From: a virus
IMG/VR virus record: IMGVR_UViG_3300045973_000430
Coordinates: 1-41,546 of that record
Length of the DNA stretch: 41,546 nucleotides
Reading direction: 5' to 3' (one strand)
The notes under the pieces are model-generated. The model did no database searches. It was given only the letters and a program-made list of their open reading frames with translations, and was not told where the DNA came from. Position numbers and translations under genes: made by a program. Shown piece by piece: positions 15,581 to 22,623 of this stretch; positions within the stretch are counted from its first letter, which is position 1; the number at the start of each line of letters is the position of its first letter.

Positions 15581-15612
15581 ATTGTCCAGACGTGCAAAAA
15601 CGCAAGGGGAAA

Positions 15613-15750
15613 TCAACTCATTTTTTGAAGGGCTGCGCCTGCAGCCACGGCCTCCAGAGCGCCGCAAAGGGCGTCCAGTAGGCGCAGCAGCCCGCCAGCG
15701 CTGATCAGCGCCAGGACGGCGTTCAGAGGCTGCAGTGCTGCTTGTGTCAT
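15613..15750 (-). CDS. Short partial paralogue (45 aa) of the upstream gene
   Basis: A 45-residue reading frame starting MTQAALQPLNAVLALISAGG, 12 bases after the 112-residue gene. Its segment AGGLLRLLDALCGALEAVA parallels the C-terminus of that protein (VGMLRLLEPVAGSLDTLCG), and the DNA agrees too: both contain CGCCGCAAAGGG-Y-GTCCAG and CCAG-Y-AGGCGCAGCA. It looks like a tandem duplicate that lost an internal piece. Its ribosome-binding site is weak. It could be a working small protein or a decaying copy. Confidence 0.5.
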   Translation of the reverse strand: MTQAALQPLNAVLALISAGGLLRLLDALCGALEAVAAGAALQKMS

Positions 15751-15762
15751 CGTCGATACCGC

Positions 15763-16101
15763 TCAGTGCGTGTTGGCGAGGTTCGCCACGGTGCCCAGAT
15801 CGCCGCAAAGGGTGTCCAGGCTGCCCGCCACCGGCTCCAGCAGGCGCAGCATGCCGACAGCGGTGATTTGATGGCCAGCGGCGCAGCCGCGCAGCAGCTC
15901 GACGATGGTGGTCAGCGTGACGCAGGCGCATTGGGCGTCGATCAGCACGTCCTGGAGCGCTGCATTGCCTTCGGGCATGTCAACGTAAGGGTTGGCGAGG
16001 CTGATGCGCTGGGCGCTGTCTGCGGGGGCGGCAGAGGTGCTGGCGGCGGCCAGGTGTGAAGAAACGCCAGCGGTTGCTGGGCAAAGTGAAGTTTTAGCCA
16101 T
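15763..16101 (-). CDS. Unknown small protein (112 aa) at the end of the early operon
   Basis: The protein starts MAKTSLCPATAGVSS, has an Ala/Ser-rich linker to about residue 35, then a helical domain with three Cys residues (VLIDAQCACVTLTTIVELL). The ATG at 16101 has a strong GGAGG ribosome-binding site. The frame stays open 124 codons further upstream through a strongly folded noncoding region, but that part reads poorly as protein. The gene follows this structured RNA region, so its expression may be controlled by it. A shortened duplicate lies immediately downstream. Function unknown. Confidence 0.7.
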   Translation of the reverse strand: MAKTSLCPATAGVSSHLAAASTSAAPADSAQRISLANPYVDMPEGNAALQDVLIDAQCACVTLTTIVELLRGCAAGHQITAVGMLRLLEPVAGSLDTLCGDLGTVANLANTH

Positions 16102-16408
16102 AAGTGGCCTCCAGGCGGGTAAGTTATTAACCGCTGCCACTACTTCCCGGTAATGGCGGCGGCACGACTGGCCGGGAAGACGGGTACCCGCTGGCGCGAA
16201 CCCGTGAGCCTTGCGACTCACCAATCGTGCCGCCAAAACTGGGGCGCGAAACAACAAAGCCGCACGGCTTACGAAAAGGCTGCGGCTTGCGTCACAGCGG
16301 GTAATCTGGCTTCCCGGCCAGGTCAGCATGAGGCTGACACGGCTGCAATTATGCAGCATGGCGAGCACCGAAATCGGAAAATTGCCCAATTTTTTCACCA
16401 TGGCAATC
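16102..16408 (-). ncRNA. Structured leader or antisense-type RNA candidate
   Basis: This 307-base gap has dense complementarity. A 14-bp stem pairs 16158-16171 with 16221-16234 (one G-U in minus-strand RNA); inside it ACGGGT (16180-16185) pairs with ACCCGT (16200-16205), or GTGAG (16204-16208) with CTCAC (16217-16221). A 12-base segment at 16310-16321 (CTTCCCGGCCAG) is the exact complement of 16168-16179, which would compete with the 14-bp stem. A terminator-like hairpin lies between (16249-16288). Mutually exclusive pairings upstream of a small gene resemble P4 CI or P1 C4 style immunity RNAs, or an attenuator. No match to a known RNA family was checked. Confidence 0.45.
16249..16288 (-). 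terminator. Terminator-like hairpin in the structured leader
   Basis: On the minus strand AAGCCGCA (16288-16281) pairs with TGCGGCTT (16264-16257) over a 16-base loop and is followed by TGTTGTTT. The stem is GC-rich with a T-rich but interrupted tail. It would separate the early operon from the 112-residue gene unless the alternative pairing prevents it. Confidence 0.55.
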
Positions 16409-16792
16409 TCAATACACAGCCTGAATTGGAGTTCCCTTTGGGGTCCATCCATCAGGGTGTTGTCCAGCGGCAACTAGCCGAGATCGTTTTATGTTTATTG
16501 ATTGCGCAGACCGTTGAAGTCGAATGGCAATTTCTGTGTCAGTCATTGATTTTGAGAAGATCAAGGCCAATTCTTCGGGCTGCCATTTCTTGCCCTTGTT
16601 TGGGAGTCCTTGTGTTTTTTTTGCGCGGCGCAGTCTTTGTTCTGAAGGTTTTGGCTGACCGCGCAGTCGCATCCGATGTTTTAGTTTTGTAGAAAATTTA
16701 TCCCATTGTTTTTTCTGTGATTCTTTTGCCCGTTCAGGGTGCCGTTTCACATATCTACGCTGTTCTTCCGCATGCTTGGTTTTTGAGTTCAT
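16409..16792 (-). CDS. Basic DNA-binding-like protein (127 aa)
   Basis: A Lys/Arg-rich protein with a charged helical N-terminus (KRHPERAKESQKKQWDKF) and a C-terminal domain, residues about 70-110, with WQPEELALIFSKSMTDTEIA then SAQSINIKRSRL. That pattern, a conserved Trp, acidic first helix and basic third helix, resembles SANT/Myb-like or homeodomain-like helix-turn-helix folds. The ATG follows a GAAAG purine stretch and lies 11 bases after the preceding stop. Probably a nucleic-acid-binding protein; target unknown. Confidence 0.65.
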   Translation of the reverse strand: MNSKTKHAEEQRRYVKRHPERAKESQKKQWDKFSTKLKHRMRLRGQPKPSEQRLRRAKKTQGLPNKGKKWQPEELALIFSKSMTDTEIAIRLQRSAQSINIKRSRLVAAGQHPDGWTPKGTPIQAVY

Positions 16793-16803
16793 GGCTTTTT
16801 CTT

Positions 16804-17103
16804 TCAGTTTTTGACCAGCGACGTGAACAGGCCCAGCTGCCGCTCGGCGGCCTTGTGCTCTGCCAGGTGCGCCGGGCAGTAATGCCGGTTTTTGCCGACG
16901 GGCGTGGCGTGGGCCTCGCACAGGGCGCGGTCGCACGTCTTGCCCTCCCCTGCGGGCCAGTCGCACAGGTAGCGGCTCATGGTCATGCACTTGCGTTGCC
17001 CATTGCCGACCGGCCACGGCTGGCCAGCGATGGCCTCACAGGCTGGGGGAAGTTTGGTGCCCTTCACGAACACCAGCAATCCATCAATGCGGTATGCAGG
17101 CAT
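16804..17103 (-). CDS. Cys/His-rich small protein (99 aa)
   Basis: The protein contains CEAI, a CMTMSRYLCDW stretch, CDRALCEAH and HYCPAHLAEH. The last two are spaced like metal ligands (C-x5-C-x2-H and H-x-C-x2-H), so one or two zinc sites are likely. It lies 5 bases after the probable replication protein gene in the same operon. Small zinc proteins like this are common in phage early regions; its partner or substrate is unknown. Confidence 0.7.
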   Translation of the reverse strand: MPAYRIDGLLVFVKGTKLPPACEAIAGQPWPVGNGQRKCMTMSRYLCDWPAGEGKTCDRALCEAHATPVGKNRHYCPAHLAEHKAAERQLGLFTSLVKN

Positions 17104-17108
17104 AGCGA

Positions 17109-17852
17109 TTACGCGGCCTTTTTCGCTTTGGCTGCTTTGGCTTCTTCGGGGTAGTAGCCATTCTTTTCAAAATACGCCTGGCGGCGTTGCTTCTTCGCCT
17201 CATCGGCGATGCTCTTCAGCTCCTCGGCCATCGAGCCCGAAGGCGTGGCCGCTGCAGGGCTTGCAGCGGCCTTGGTGGGCGCTGGGGCGCTTTCCTGCGT
17301 CTGCCGAGTTTGTGCAGCGCTGACAGCAGCCTGCGCCTCTGCAGCGGCCCGCTCCTCTGCTTTCTGCGCCTCTGCGATGGCTGCAGCGCCTTTCAAGAAA
17401 AGCTTTTCCGTCTTTTTGGTGATCGGGTCGTGGTACTGCGCGAACTCCTCCGGGTGCCGCATCACCACCACCTGCAGCCTGAGCTGGCCTTGGGCGGTGT
17501 TGTTTTCGGCGTCGCGGCTCAGCAGGCCCACAGAGATCAGGTCGCGCACAGCACGCGTGACCTGCTCAAGAGACGGCCCCGGCACGCTGCGCCCGCGCTC
17601 GGGCTTGGGCGGTGTGGACAGCGCCACCAGACGGGGGTAGTTCCCAAGAAATTCACCCGTTTTGTAATCGGCGTGCATCTTGATCAGCTGGTAAATGTAG
17701 GCCGTTGTCGCTTCCCGAAAAACGTTGAACAGGTAGTGAATCTCTACCTGTTCAATCCGCGCAAAGTTCGGGGTCTTGAACGATGCGGGCAGCGTCTTGG
17801 CCTTCACCGTCGGTTTGGCGGTGGCGAGCGTTTGGGTTTTTTTCGTGGTCAT
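17109..17852 (-). CDS. Winged-helix protein, probable replication protein
   Basis: A 247-residue protein. Residues about 25-135 look like a winged helix: NVFREATTAYIYQLIKMHADYKTGEFLG, then LEQVTRAVRDLISVGLLSRD as the recognition helix, and a beta wing (GQLRLQVVVM). Residues about 150-210 form an Ala/Glu-rich helix and a low-complexity Ala/Pro linker; the C-terminus is Lys-rich. This arrangement resembles phage replication initiators of the lambda O type. No helicase or primase is visible, so the phage would depend on host enzymes. The candidate origin is 1.5 kb downstream, not inside the gene. Its ATG overlaps the preceding stop (ATGA). A transcriptional role is the alternative. Confidence 0.6.
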   Translation of the reverse strand: MTTKKTQTLATAKPTVKAKTLPASFKTPNFARIEQVEIHYLFNVFREATTAYIYQLIKMHADYKTGEFLGNYPRLVALSTPPKPERGRSVPGPSLEQVTRAVRDLISVGLLSRDAENNTAQGQLRLQVVVMRHPEEFAQYHDPITKKTEKLFLKGAAAIAEAQKAEERAAAEAQAAVSAAQTRQTQESAPAPTKAAASPAAATPSGSMAEELKSIADEAKKQRRQAYFEKNGYYPEEAKAAKAKKAA

Positions 17853-18166
17853 GGTGTTGGGTCAGGTTCTGAGGAGAGTTTCACAATTCCGAACTCGGCC
17901 AGGTGAGCCATGCAGCGCTCCACCTCCGAGTTTTTGAGGCGTTTTTTTGGTTCTTGGGGCAGCGTCTCGCGCTGCAGGTCATCCGCGCTGAACGGCCCCA
18001 CGCGGCCAGCGCTGGCCGCACAGACCATGAAGGTCCAGATGTAAATGGCCAGCGACACGTCGGCGTGTTGCCACTGCATTTGCAGGCGCATGAATGTGTC
18101 GGTGGGAATGTCTGCCGCGCCATCGGTGCGCACTGGTGGCAGTTCGGCGAGTTGAATCTTGATCAT
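17849..18166 (-). CDS. Unknown early protein (105 aa), winged-helix-like
   Basis: The protein starts MIKIQLAELPPVRTDG. It has a helical middle (VSLAIYIWTFMVCAASAG) and a VGPFSADDLQRE segment followed by a charged helix and FGIVKLSS, suggesting a small winged-helix or related helical domain. The ATG overlaps the stop of the upstream gene (ATGA) with a GGAG ribosome-binding site, and its own stop overlaps the winged-helix gene. It may act together with that protein. No family recognised. Confidence 0.65.
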   Translation of the reverse strand: MIKIQLAELPPVRTDGAADIPTDTFMRLQMQWQHADVSLAIYIWTFMVCAASAGRVGPFSADDLQRETLPQEPKKRLKNSEVERCMAHLAEFGIVKLSSEPDPTP

Positions 18167-18435
18167 CGGGTGCTCCAAAAAAGTTGAAGCCCGATTGTCA
18201 AGCCCACCAAGACCATGAAGTGCCGCCACCAGCTGCGCGCCTTGCGCCGCTCTGCCCCGAGGGTGCAGTACATCAGCGCCAGGTCAATGTCGGCAAGCTG
18301 GCGCGTCGGCGAGCGCTTGAAGACCACAAACGGAACGCCCTGCACCCGGTTGCGCGGGTTGCCGGTGATTTTTGCCCGCCGGGCCTTGAGCTGGTCCGGC
18401 GAGTAGCGCATGAACAAATTGAATGCGCGGGTCAT
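18163..18435 (-). CDS. Small tail-anchored membrane protein (90 aa)
   Basis: Residues 1-70 are basic and soluble-looking (YSPDQLKARRAKITGNPRN), and one hydrophobic segment (HFMVLVGLTIGLQLFW) ends the protein, as in a tail-anchored protein with its N-terminus in the cytoplasm. It starts 4 bases after the ASCH gene's stop. Holin-like roles are conceivable but it sits in the early operon. Function unknown. Confidence 0.6.
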   Translation of the reverse strand: MTRAFNLFMRYSPDQLKARRAKITGNPRNRVQGVPFVVFKRSPTRQLADIDLALMYCTLGAERRKARSWWRHFMVLVGLTIGLQLFWSTR

Positions 18436-18438
18436 CGC

Positions 18439-18834
18439 TTAAGGCCTGTCCGTGTTGAAAAAGCCCAGCCTGCCCTTCCACGGCCGGAACGGCAGCGGGC
18501 GGCCATGCGTCAGGACAAAGCCAAAGCCGCCGTCCGGCGTGCCTTCAAACCAGGGCGATTCGTGCATGGCCACGCAATCGACCAGCGTGGCCATGCCCAC
18601 AATGCCGCCCCGGCGCAGCGCGCCAAGCTCGGGCACATGCTGCACCAGCGCCGGGTTGACAGCCTCGACAAAGCGCATGGCCGCGTCGTAGTCGGCAGGC
18701 TTGCAGGTCAGGCCCGCATGCACCAGGAACTCGCCCCGGAACGGCGTTGGCCAATCCCGGTTCTCGATGTCCTTGAAGCCGTTGACGATCAGCCAGGCCC
18801 AAGGCTGGCGGATCGAAAGCGCTACGGTTGGCAT
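18439..18834 (-). CDS. ASCH domain protein
   Basis: A 131-residue protein with a clear ASCH domain: ALSIRQPWAWLIVNGFKDIE at residues 5-24, then NRDWPTPFRGEFLVHAG, the classic start of this RNA-binding fold. ASCH proteins bind nucleic acids and some process modified cytidine. The ATG overlaps the previous stop by one base (TGATG); an ATG 14 codons upstream would overlap further and is less likely. Within this operon it may act on phage or host RNA. Domain identity is strong; the task is unknown. Confidence 0.85.
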   Translation of the reverse strand: MPTVALSIRQPWAWLIVNGFKDIENRDWPTPFRGEFLVHAGLTCKPADYDAAMRFVEAVNPALVQHVPELGALRRGGIVGMATLVDCVAMHESPWFEGTPDGGFGFVLTHGRPLPFRPWKGRLGFFNTDRP

Positions 18835-19385
18835 CACAGCGCACCTCCACAACGCCGGGCCAGCTCGACAAGCCACACGGCCAGCGCGGGCGGCGTGTGT
18901 TCGCGCTCTGCTTTGCTGACTTCTGGCCGGTCTTTTTTGCGTGAGTTGATGACGTGCGTGGGGTAAGCCAGACTCAGCGGCATATCGGGGATTTGAGCTG
19001 GCTCACAGCCCACGATGTACAACCGCGTTGCCTTTTCGGCACGGTGCCCCCAGCTGCTTTGCAAAATTGGCAAAGTCCAGCCGCCGAACGTGTCGCGCTG
19101 TCCAGGTGCTGGCAGGCCCGCAGCCGCCCAGAGTGTCGAGCTGGCCGGATGCTCCAGCACCCCGCCGAACTGTCTCACCTGTTGCACGGCAAACAAGGCC
19201 AGCGCCTTTTCATCGGGGCGCGGTTTTGCCATATGGCGAAGCCGTCCCCATGCCCTGCACGGCGGATGAGCCACCACGGGCGCGCCACCTGTCCAGGTGC
19301 GGGCGTCTCGCCCGGCGTCGTATACGTCCGTGCCCTGCAACGTCTTGTAAACGCTGTCAGCACGGGCAAACAATACGGCTATCAC
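18834..19385 (-). CDS. Phage protein resembling cytosine-C5 methyltransferases
   Basis: A 183-residue protein starting at a GTG that overlaps the upstream stop (GTGA). The core has VVAHPPCRAWG at about 38-48, similar to the PPC catalytic loop of DNA cytosine-C5 methyltransferases, then GGVLEHPASSTLW and DTFGGWTLPI. It is far too short for a full enzyme and lacks a visible cofactor-binding Gly motif at the N-terminus. I associate this pattern with a widespread uncharacterised phage family. It could be a reduced enzyme or a derivative with another job. It ends against the ASCH gene. Confidence 0.65.
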   Translation of the reverse strand: MIAVLFARADSVYKTLQGTDVYDAGRDARTWTGGAPVVAHPPCRAWGRLRHMAKPRPDEKALALFAVQQVRQFGGVLEHPASSTLWAAAGLPAPGQRDTFGGWTLPILQSSWGHRAEKATRLYIVGCEPAQIPDMPLSLAYPTHVINSRKKDRPEVSKAEREHTPPALAVWLVELARRCGGAL

Positions 19386-19576
19386 GACAGCACCCGATAA
19401 AGCAATTGGCCAGCCCAGCCGGTAACCACAAACCAGAAAATCACCGCCAGCAGCACCGTCATGTCGGTTTGCCTGAACCGTCGGCCCGATGCAAGGCACC
19501 AGGCATTGAAGCTGATCAGCAGCGCGCCCGAGACGAACAGCAAAATCAGCAGCGCGATCAATGTGGTCGATGTCAT
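19382..19576 (-). CDS. Two-helix small membrane protein (64 aa)
   Basis: Two hydrophobic segments (residues about 4-28, LIALLILLFVSGALLISF, and 39-60, MTVLLAVIFWFVVTGWAG) are joined by a basic turn (ASGRRFRQTD). Size and layout would suit a class II-type holin, but it lies in the early operon with no lysis enzyme beside it. The ATG overlaps the upstream stop (ATGA) and its stop overlaps the next GTG. Confidence 0.65.
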   Translation of the reverse strand: MTSTTLIALLILLFVSGALLISFNAWCLASGRRFRQTDMTVLLAVIFWFVVTGWAGQLLYRVLS

Positions 19577-20094
19577 GCAACCTCCAGCACCGTGCGGCCA
19601 ACAGCGTGACCGGCCAGCGCATTGCGCGCCTTGATGGCCACACGCGTCAACGCGTCAAAAAACTCAGCTTGAGACACAAACTGGAGCTGGATTTCGTGGA
19701 TCTCCATCGCGTCTTTGACAACTTGCATACGGCGCTCGCCGGGCACCCACGTTTGGGTAAAGCTGTATCGCGTTGCCAGCACTTCGAGCGCCAGCAGCAC
19801 CGCGCCAAACTTGTGCGCGTGGTCGTTGCACAGGTTGTAAGGCGGCTTGGCCAACAGCTCGCCGACGTTGAACGCATCGACCAGCGAGCGGAAATGTTCG
19901 GTGGTGAACGTGCCGATCTGCAGCGCCGCCACCGCCTCAAGGCACGGCGTGAGAATGTAGTCGCGTTGCGCGGGCGTCAGCTTGGCCACCTGAACTTTGA
20001 CCTGGCTCATGAGGTCAGCGGGCTTCTGCTCCATCTTGACCACTGTGCGGCGCATGTTCTGCGCACTCAGCATCCGGGTGTTGTTCGATTTCAT
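19573..20094 (-). CDS. Unknown helical early protein (173 aa)
   Basis: The protein is helical, with a basic N-terminus (MKSNNTRMLSAQNMRRT), KLTPAQRDYILTP in the middle and a long C-terminal helical part (EFFDALTRVAIKARNALAG). No membrane segment or motif is recognisable. Its start overlaps the stop of the large membrane protein gene (ATGA) and its stop overlaps the 64-residue membrane protein gene, so all three are co-translated and may work together. Confidence 0.65.
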   Translation of the reverse strand: MKSNNTRMLSAQNMRRTVVKMEQKPADLMSQVKVQVAKLTPAQRDYILTPCLEAVAALQIGTFTTEHFRSLVDAFNVGELLAKPPYNLCNDHAHKFGAVLLALEVLATRYSFTQTWVPGERRMQVVKDAMEIHEIQLQFVSQAEFFDALTRVAIKARNALAGHAVGRTVLEVA

Positions 20095-21935
20095 GCTTGG
20101 TCTCCCAGCAGGCTGAGCTGTTCGCTCTTTGGCTTAGATTTTGATTTGGCCGTGGTCTTGGCCTTGGCCTTGTCTTTGTTGAGCTGCGCGGCGTATTTCG
20201 GCGCGAGCATGTAGCGATTTCCCTTGCGCACCAGCACGCCGTCCCGAACCATGCCGCGTTGGTAGCCACGCGCCACTTCCGTGCTGCAGGGCACATCGGC
20301 AATGATCAGATTTGCCACGGTCGGCTTGAGGCCGCCCATCACCGCCTCTTTCAGGCGGCGGAATCGGTAGCCGTCATGCTCGCCGGTGCCCGTGTCAACC
20401 TGCGGCCCGAGCTTGCGCCCTGTCGTGGTTTTTCGTGCTTTATTGAGCACGATTTCAGCAGCATGTTCAGGCTCTGCAGCAGGCGCTTGAACGATGGTTT
20501 CATGCTCTGGCGCTGCAGCAGGTGCGACAGGCTCAGCAGGCACATCGTTTTGTGCTGGATTCGACACAATTTCAAGCGCTTGTTCTGGTGCTGGCGCTGC
20601 AGGTGCAGGGGTTTCAGCGCGCTCTTTTGGCACCAGCTTCAGCTCGAATGAAGGCTTTGCAGCGGGCTTTTCATGCTCCTCGGCTTGTGCTGGATTGAAC
20701 ATGATGGCCCGTGCCATTTCAAGGCCGTGATCAGCAGCAGCCGGTGCCGTTTTCGGCAGGGCAGGGGAGAGGGTCAGCTCTGGCGCTGGCGCTGGCTCGG
20801 GTGCCAATTCCGGCGCTGGCGCTGGTGCGGCTGGCGCGGCTGGTTCGGCTGGTGCGGCAGTGTCGTCGTTGGCTGCGAGCTTGGGCGCTTTCTGCGCTTC
20901 CAGCTTGATCGAATACTCCACACGCGGCTGAGCTGGCTCTGGCGCTTCGGGCGCTTTGGCTGACACGCCAGAAGCGGCACCCACTGCAGCGGGCACCACA
21001 GCGGCCTGCTGCCAGGTGGGCAGCGCCTTTTTGATGCTGGCCGCAATGCGCGCTGTCCATGAAGGCATCGCAGGCACAGCGACCGGGGCAGGGGAGGGCA
21101 CTTTGCCGAACGGGACCGGCGCGGGCGCTGGCTTGCCGAATGCCATTGGCTCGGTTGAGGAAACAGGCGCTGCAGCAGCGTTGACAAAAGCCTGTTGAGC
21201 CTCCACCGCGCTGCCCCGACGCCACAGCGCTCCGCCGAACATCGAGAACATCAGCGCACCAGCACTCAGGCCAAAGCAGCGGGCGACGATCAGGCCGATA
21301 GAGAACGCCAGGCCAAAATTGAACCCCACGATGTTGCCAATGAAATCCATCGTCGTGGTGAGCGTCGGCTGCATCTTCGCCTTCACCACCCTCAAATCTT
21401 CATAAAGTGGTTTGGTCTGCAGCTCCTCATCTGTTGCCTCCCGGCTTGACTTTGCCGCCAGCTTTAGCTCATACGCATCGCGGGCTTTTGACACCTGCAG
21501 ATTTGCCGTCTGGCGCTTTGTGTTGACGCTTGACTCGATGCGGTCAATCCGGGCCTGCAAGCTTGCCGCCTCTGCGCCCAGCTTTGCCTGTGCCATATCT
21601 ACGCTCAAAGCGCCCGAAATCTGGACGATGCAGATGAACAAAAATTCCATCAAAAATATGAAGCCGGAATAGGTGTACAGGGCAGCGCACCAGGCGCGGA
21701 ACCGCTGGCCAGACAGCATGGCAGCCATCCAGCCAGACATCAGCTCTGCAGAGACAAGGGCAATCACGGTGATGACGGCCAGCGCCTTCAGCACAGGATC
21801 AGTTTCCAGCGCTTCCGCGCCGTGGGTAAAGTACCGGATCGTCAGCCAGGTCAGCAGCCCGGAAATGGCGATAGAAGGAACCGCCATCATCCTGTAGTAG
21901 TGGAGGGGGAGGGAGTTCAGGAATTTGAGGTTCAT
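20091..21935 (-). CDS. Membrane protein with long linker and possible C-terminal DNA-binding domain
   Basis: A 614-residue protein with unusual architecture. Hydrophobic segments lie at about 17-36, 49-74, 82-108 and 198-237, with a charged coiled-coil-like stretch at 112-190 between the third and fourth. From about 250 to 510 it is an Ala/Pro/Glu-rich linker with repeated PAPAPE-like units. Residues about 520-590 (YRFRRLKEAVMGGLKPTVAN, CSTEVARGYQRGMVRDGVLV, then RKGNRYML) read as a helix-turn-helix with a wing. The layout would tether DNA binding to the inner membrane. It sits in the middle of the early operon with overlapping starts on both sides. No family recognised; roles could include replication at the membrane, segregation or sensing. 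Confidence 0.75.
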   Translation of the reverse strand: MNLKFLNSLPLHYYRMMAVPSIAISGLLTWLTIRYFTHGAEALETDPVLKALAVITVIALVSAELMSGWMAAMLSGQRFRAWCAALYTYSGFIFLMEFLFICIVQISGALSVDMAQAKLGAEAASLQARIDRIESSVNTKRQTANLQVSKARDAYELKLAAKSSREATDEELQTKPLYEDLRVVKAKMQPTLTTTMDFIGNIVGFNFGLAFSIGLIVARCFGLSAGALMFSMFGGALWRRGSAVEAQQAFVNAAAAPVSSTEPMAFGKPAPAPVPFGKVPSPAPVAVPAMPSWTARIAASIKKALPTWQQAAVVPAAVGAASGVSAKAPEAPEPAQPRVEYSIKLEAQKAPKLAANDDTAAPAEPAAPAAPAPAPELAPEPAPAPELTLSPALPKTAPAAADHGLEMARAIMFNPAQAEEHEKPAAKPSFELKLVPKERAETPAPAAPAPEQALEIVSNPAQNDVPAEPVAPAAAPEHETIVQAPAAEPEHAAEIVLNKARKTTTGRKLGPQVDTGTGEHDGYRFRRLKEAVMGGLKPTVANLIIADVPCSTEVARGYQRGMVRDGVLVRKGNRYMLAPKYAAQLNKDKAKAKTTAKSKSKPKSEQLSLLGDQA

Positions 21936-22231
21936 GCTTTGCTCACTACACGGGCTATACCGGCGCGGATGCGCTGGCTATTCAAATTGAGTTCGCGGGC
22001 GTAATCGATCTGAGGTTTTTTCTCTTCGATCTTGGCGGCCTTGATGCGTCCTGCAGACATGGCCCACTCTTTGGCCTCGATGGTGTCTTTGTGGAAATTG
22101 GCGACAAGCTCGACGCGGCATTCATTGCCTTCGTACAGGCGAACGCGCTGGATCATTGAGCCGTCTGGCTGCTGCACGGGCATGGCCCAGTCGATGCGGT
22201 CGGCTTCGAGTTGGATGATGGCGGTTTTCAT
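21932..22231 (-). CDS. Unknown early protein (99 aa)
   Basis: The protein starts MKTAIIQLEADRIDWAMPVQ, with beta-like strands in the first half (RVRLYEGNECRVELVANF) and a basic helical second half (GRIKAAKIEEKKPQIDYAREL). Its start and stop both overlap neighbours by ATGA. No motif recognised. Confidence 0.65.
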   Translation of the reverse strand: MKTAIIQLEADRIDWAMPVQQPDGSMIQRVRLYEGNECRVELVANFHKDTIEAKEWAMSAGRIKAAKIEEKKPQIDYARELNLNSQRIRAGIARVVSKA

Positions 22232-22623
22232 GGGCGAATCCTTCCTGCGCTGGCCAAGTTGTAATTTTTTCCGCGACCTTTGAGCTTGAGGTCAAAGGCC
22301 CATCGCTCAAATTCGTTGCCCGTCGAGTACGTGTCGTTGTAAAAGGCATCGAGCAGCGCATGCACTTCGCAATACGTGCGGCGTGCATCCATCTCCAGCA
22401 CGGTCAGCGCCGCGTCGAGGTTTTCTGAGTCAAAAGAGCGCAGGGCGGTCAGGTCGTAGGGAAAGCGGGTGCCGTTGTACAGGCCCAGCAGCAGCTGAGC
22501 CGCAGCATTGCCGCCGCCGGTGCCCAGGTGCTGCTTTGCAGTGCGATACATCAGCGTGATGGCGTCGATCTGCTTGTCGCTGTAGTTGGCCAGCAGCTGG
22601 GAGGAGGGGAGGGTAGTCATCAT
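22228..22623 (-). CDS. Unknown helical protein (131 aa), DUF7673-like
   Basis: The sequence has AAQLLLGLYNGTRFPYDLTALR then AALTVLEMDARRTYCEVHALL, a pattern I associate with a small uncharacterised family (DUF7673-type) found in proteobacterial plasmids and phages; this is from memory and not checked. It begins MMTTLPSSQ with its ATG overlapping the recombinase stop. Function unknown. Confidence 0.65.
   Translation of the reverse strand: MMTTLPSSQLLANYSDKQIDAITLMYRTAKQHLGTGGGNAAAQLLLGLYNGTRFPYDLTALRSFDSENLDAALTVLEMDARRTYCEVHALLDAFYNDTYSTGNEFERWAFDLKLKGRGKNYNLASAGRIRP

Larger units (their letters stand above)
14507..15612. other. Noncoding region, 1.1 kb, with candidate origin
   Basis: I find no convincing gene here. 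The right half holds two DnaA boxes and an AT-rich stretch (15419-15580). The middle (15060-15220) contains dyads such as CCGATCCC-gca-GGGTCGG and is rich in short inverted repeats. The left part (14520-14600) is AT-rich and probably holds the promoter of the XerD-like gene; repeats of AAAAATAATGAA follow at 14680-14766. Overall it looks like a replication or partition locus. Confidence 0.6.
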
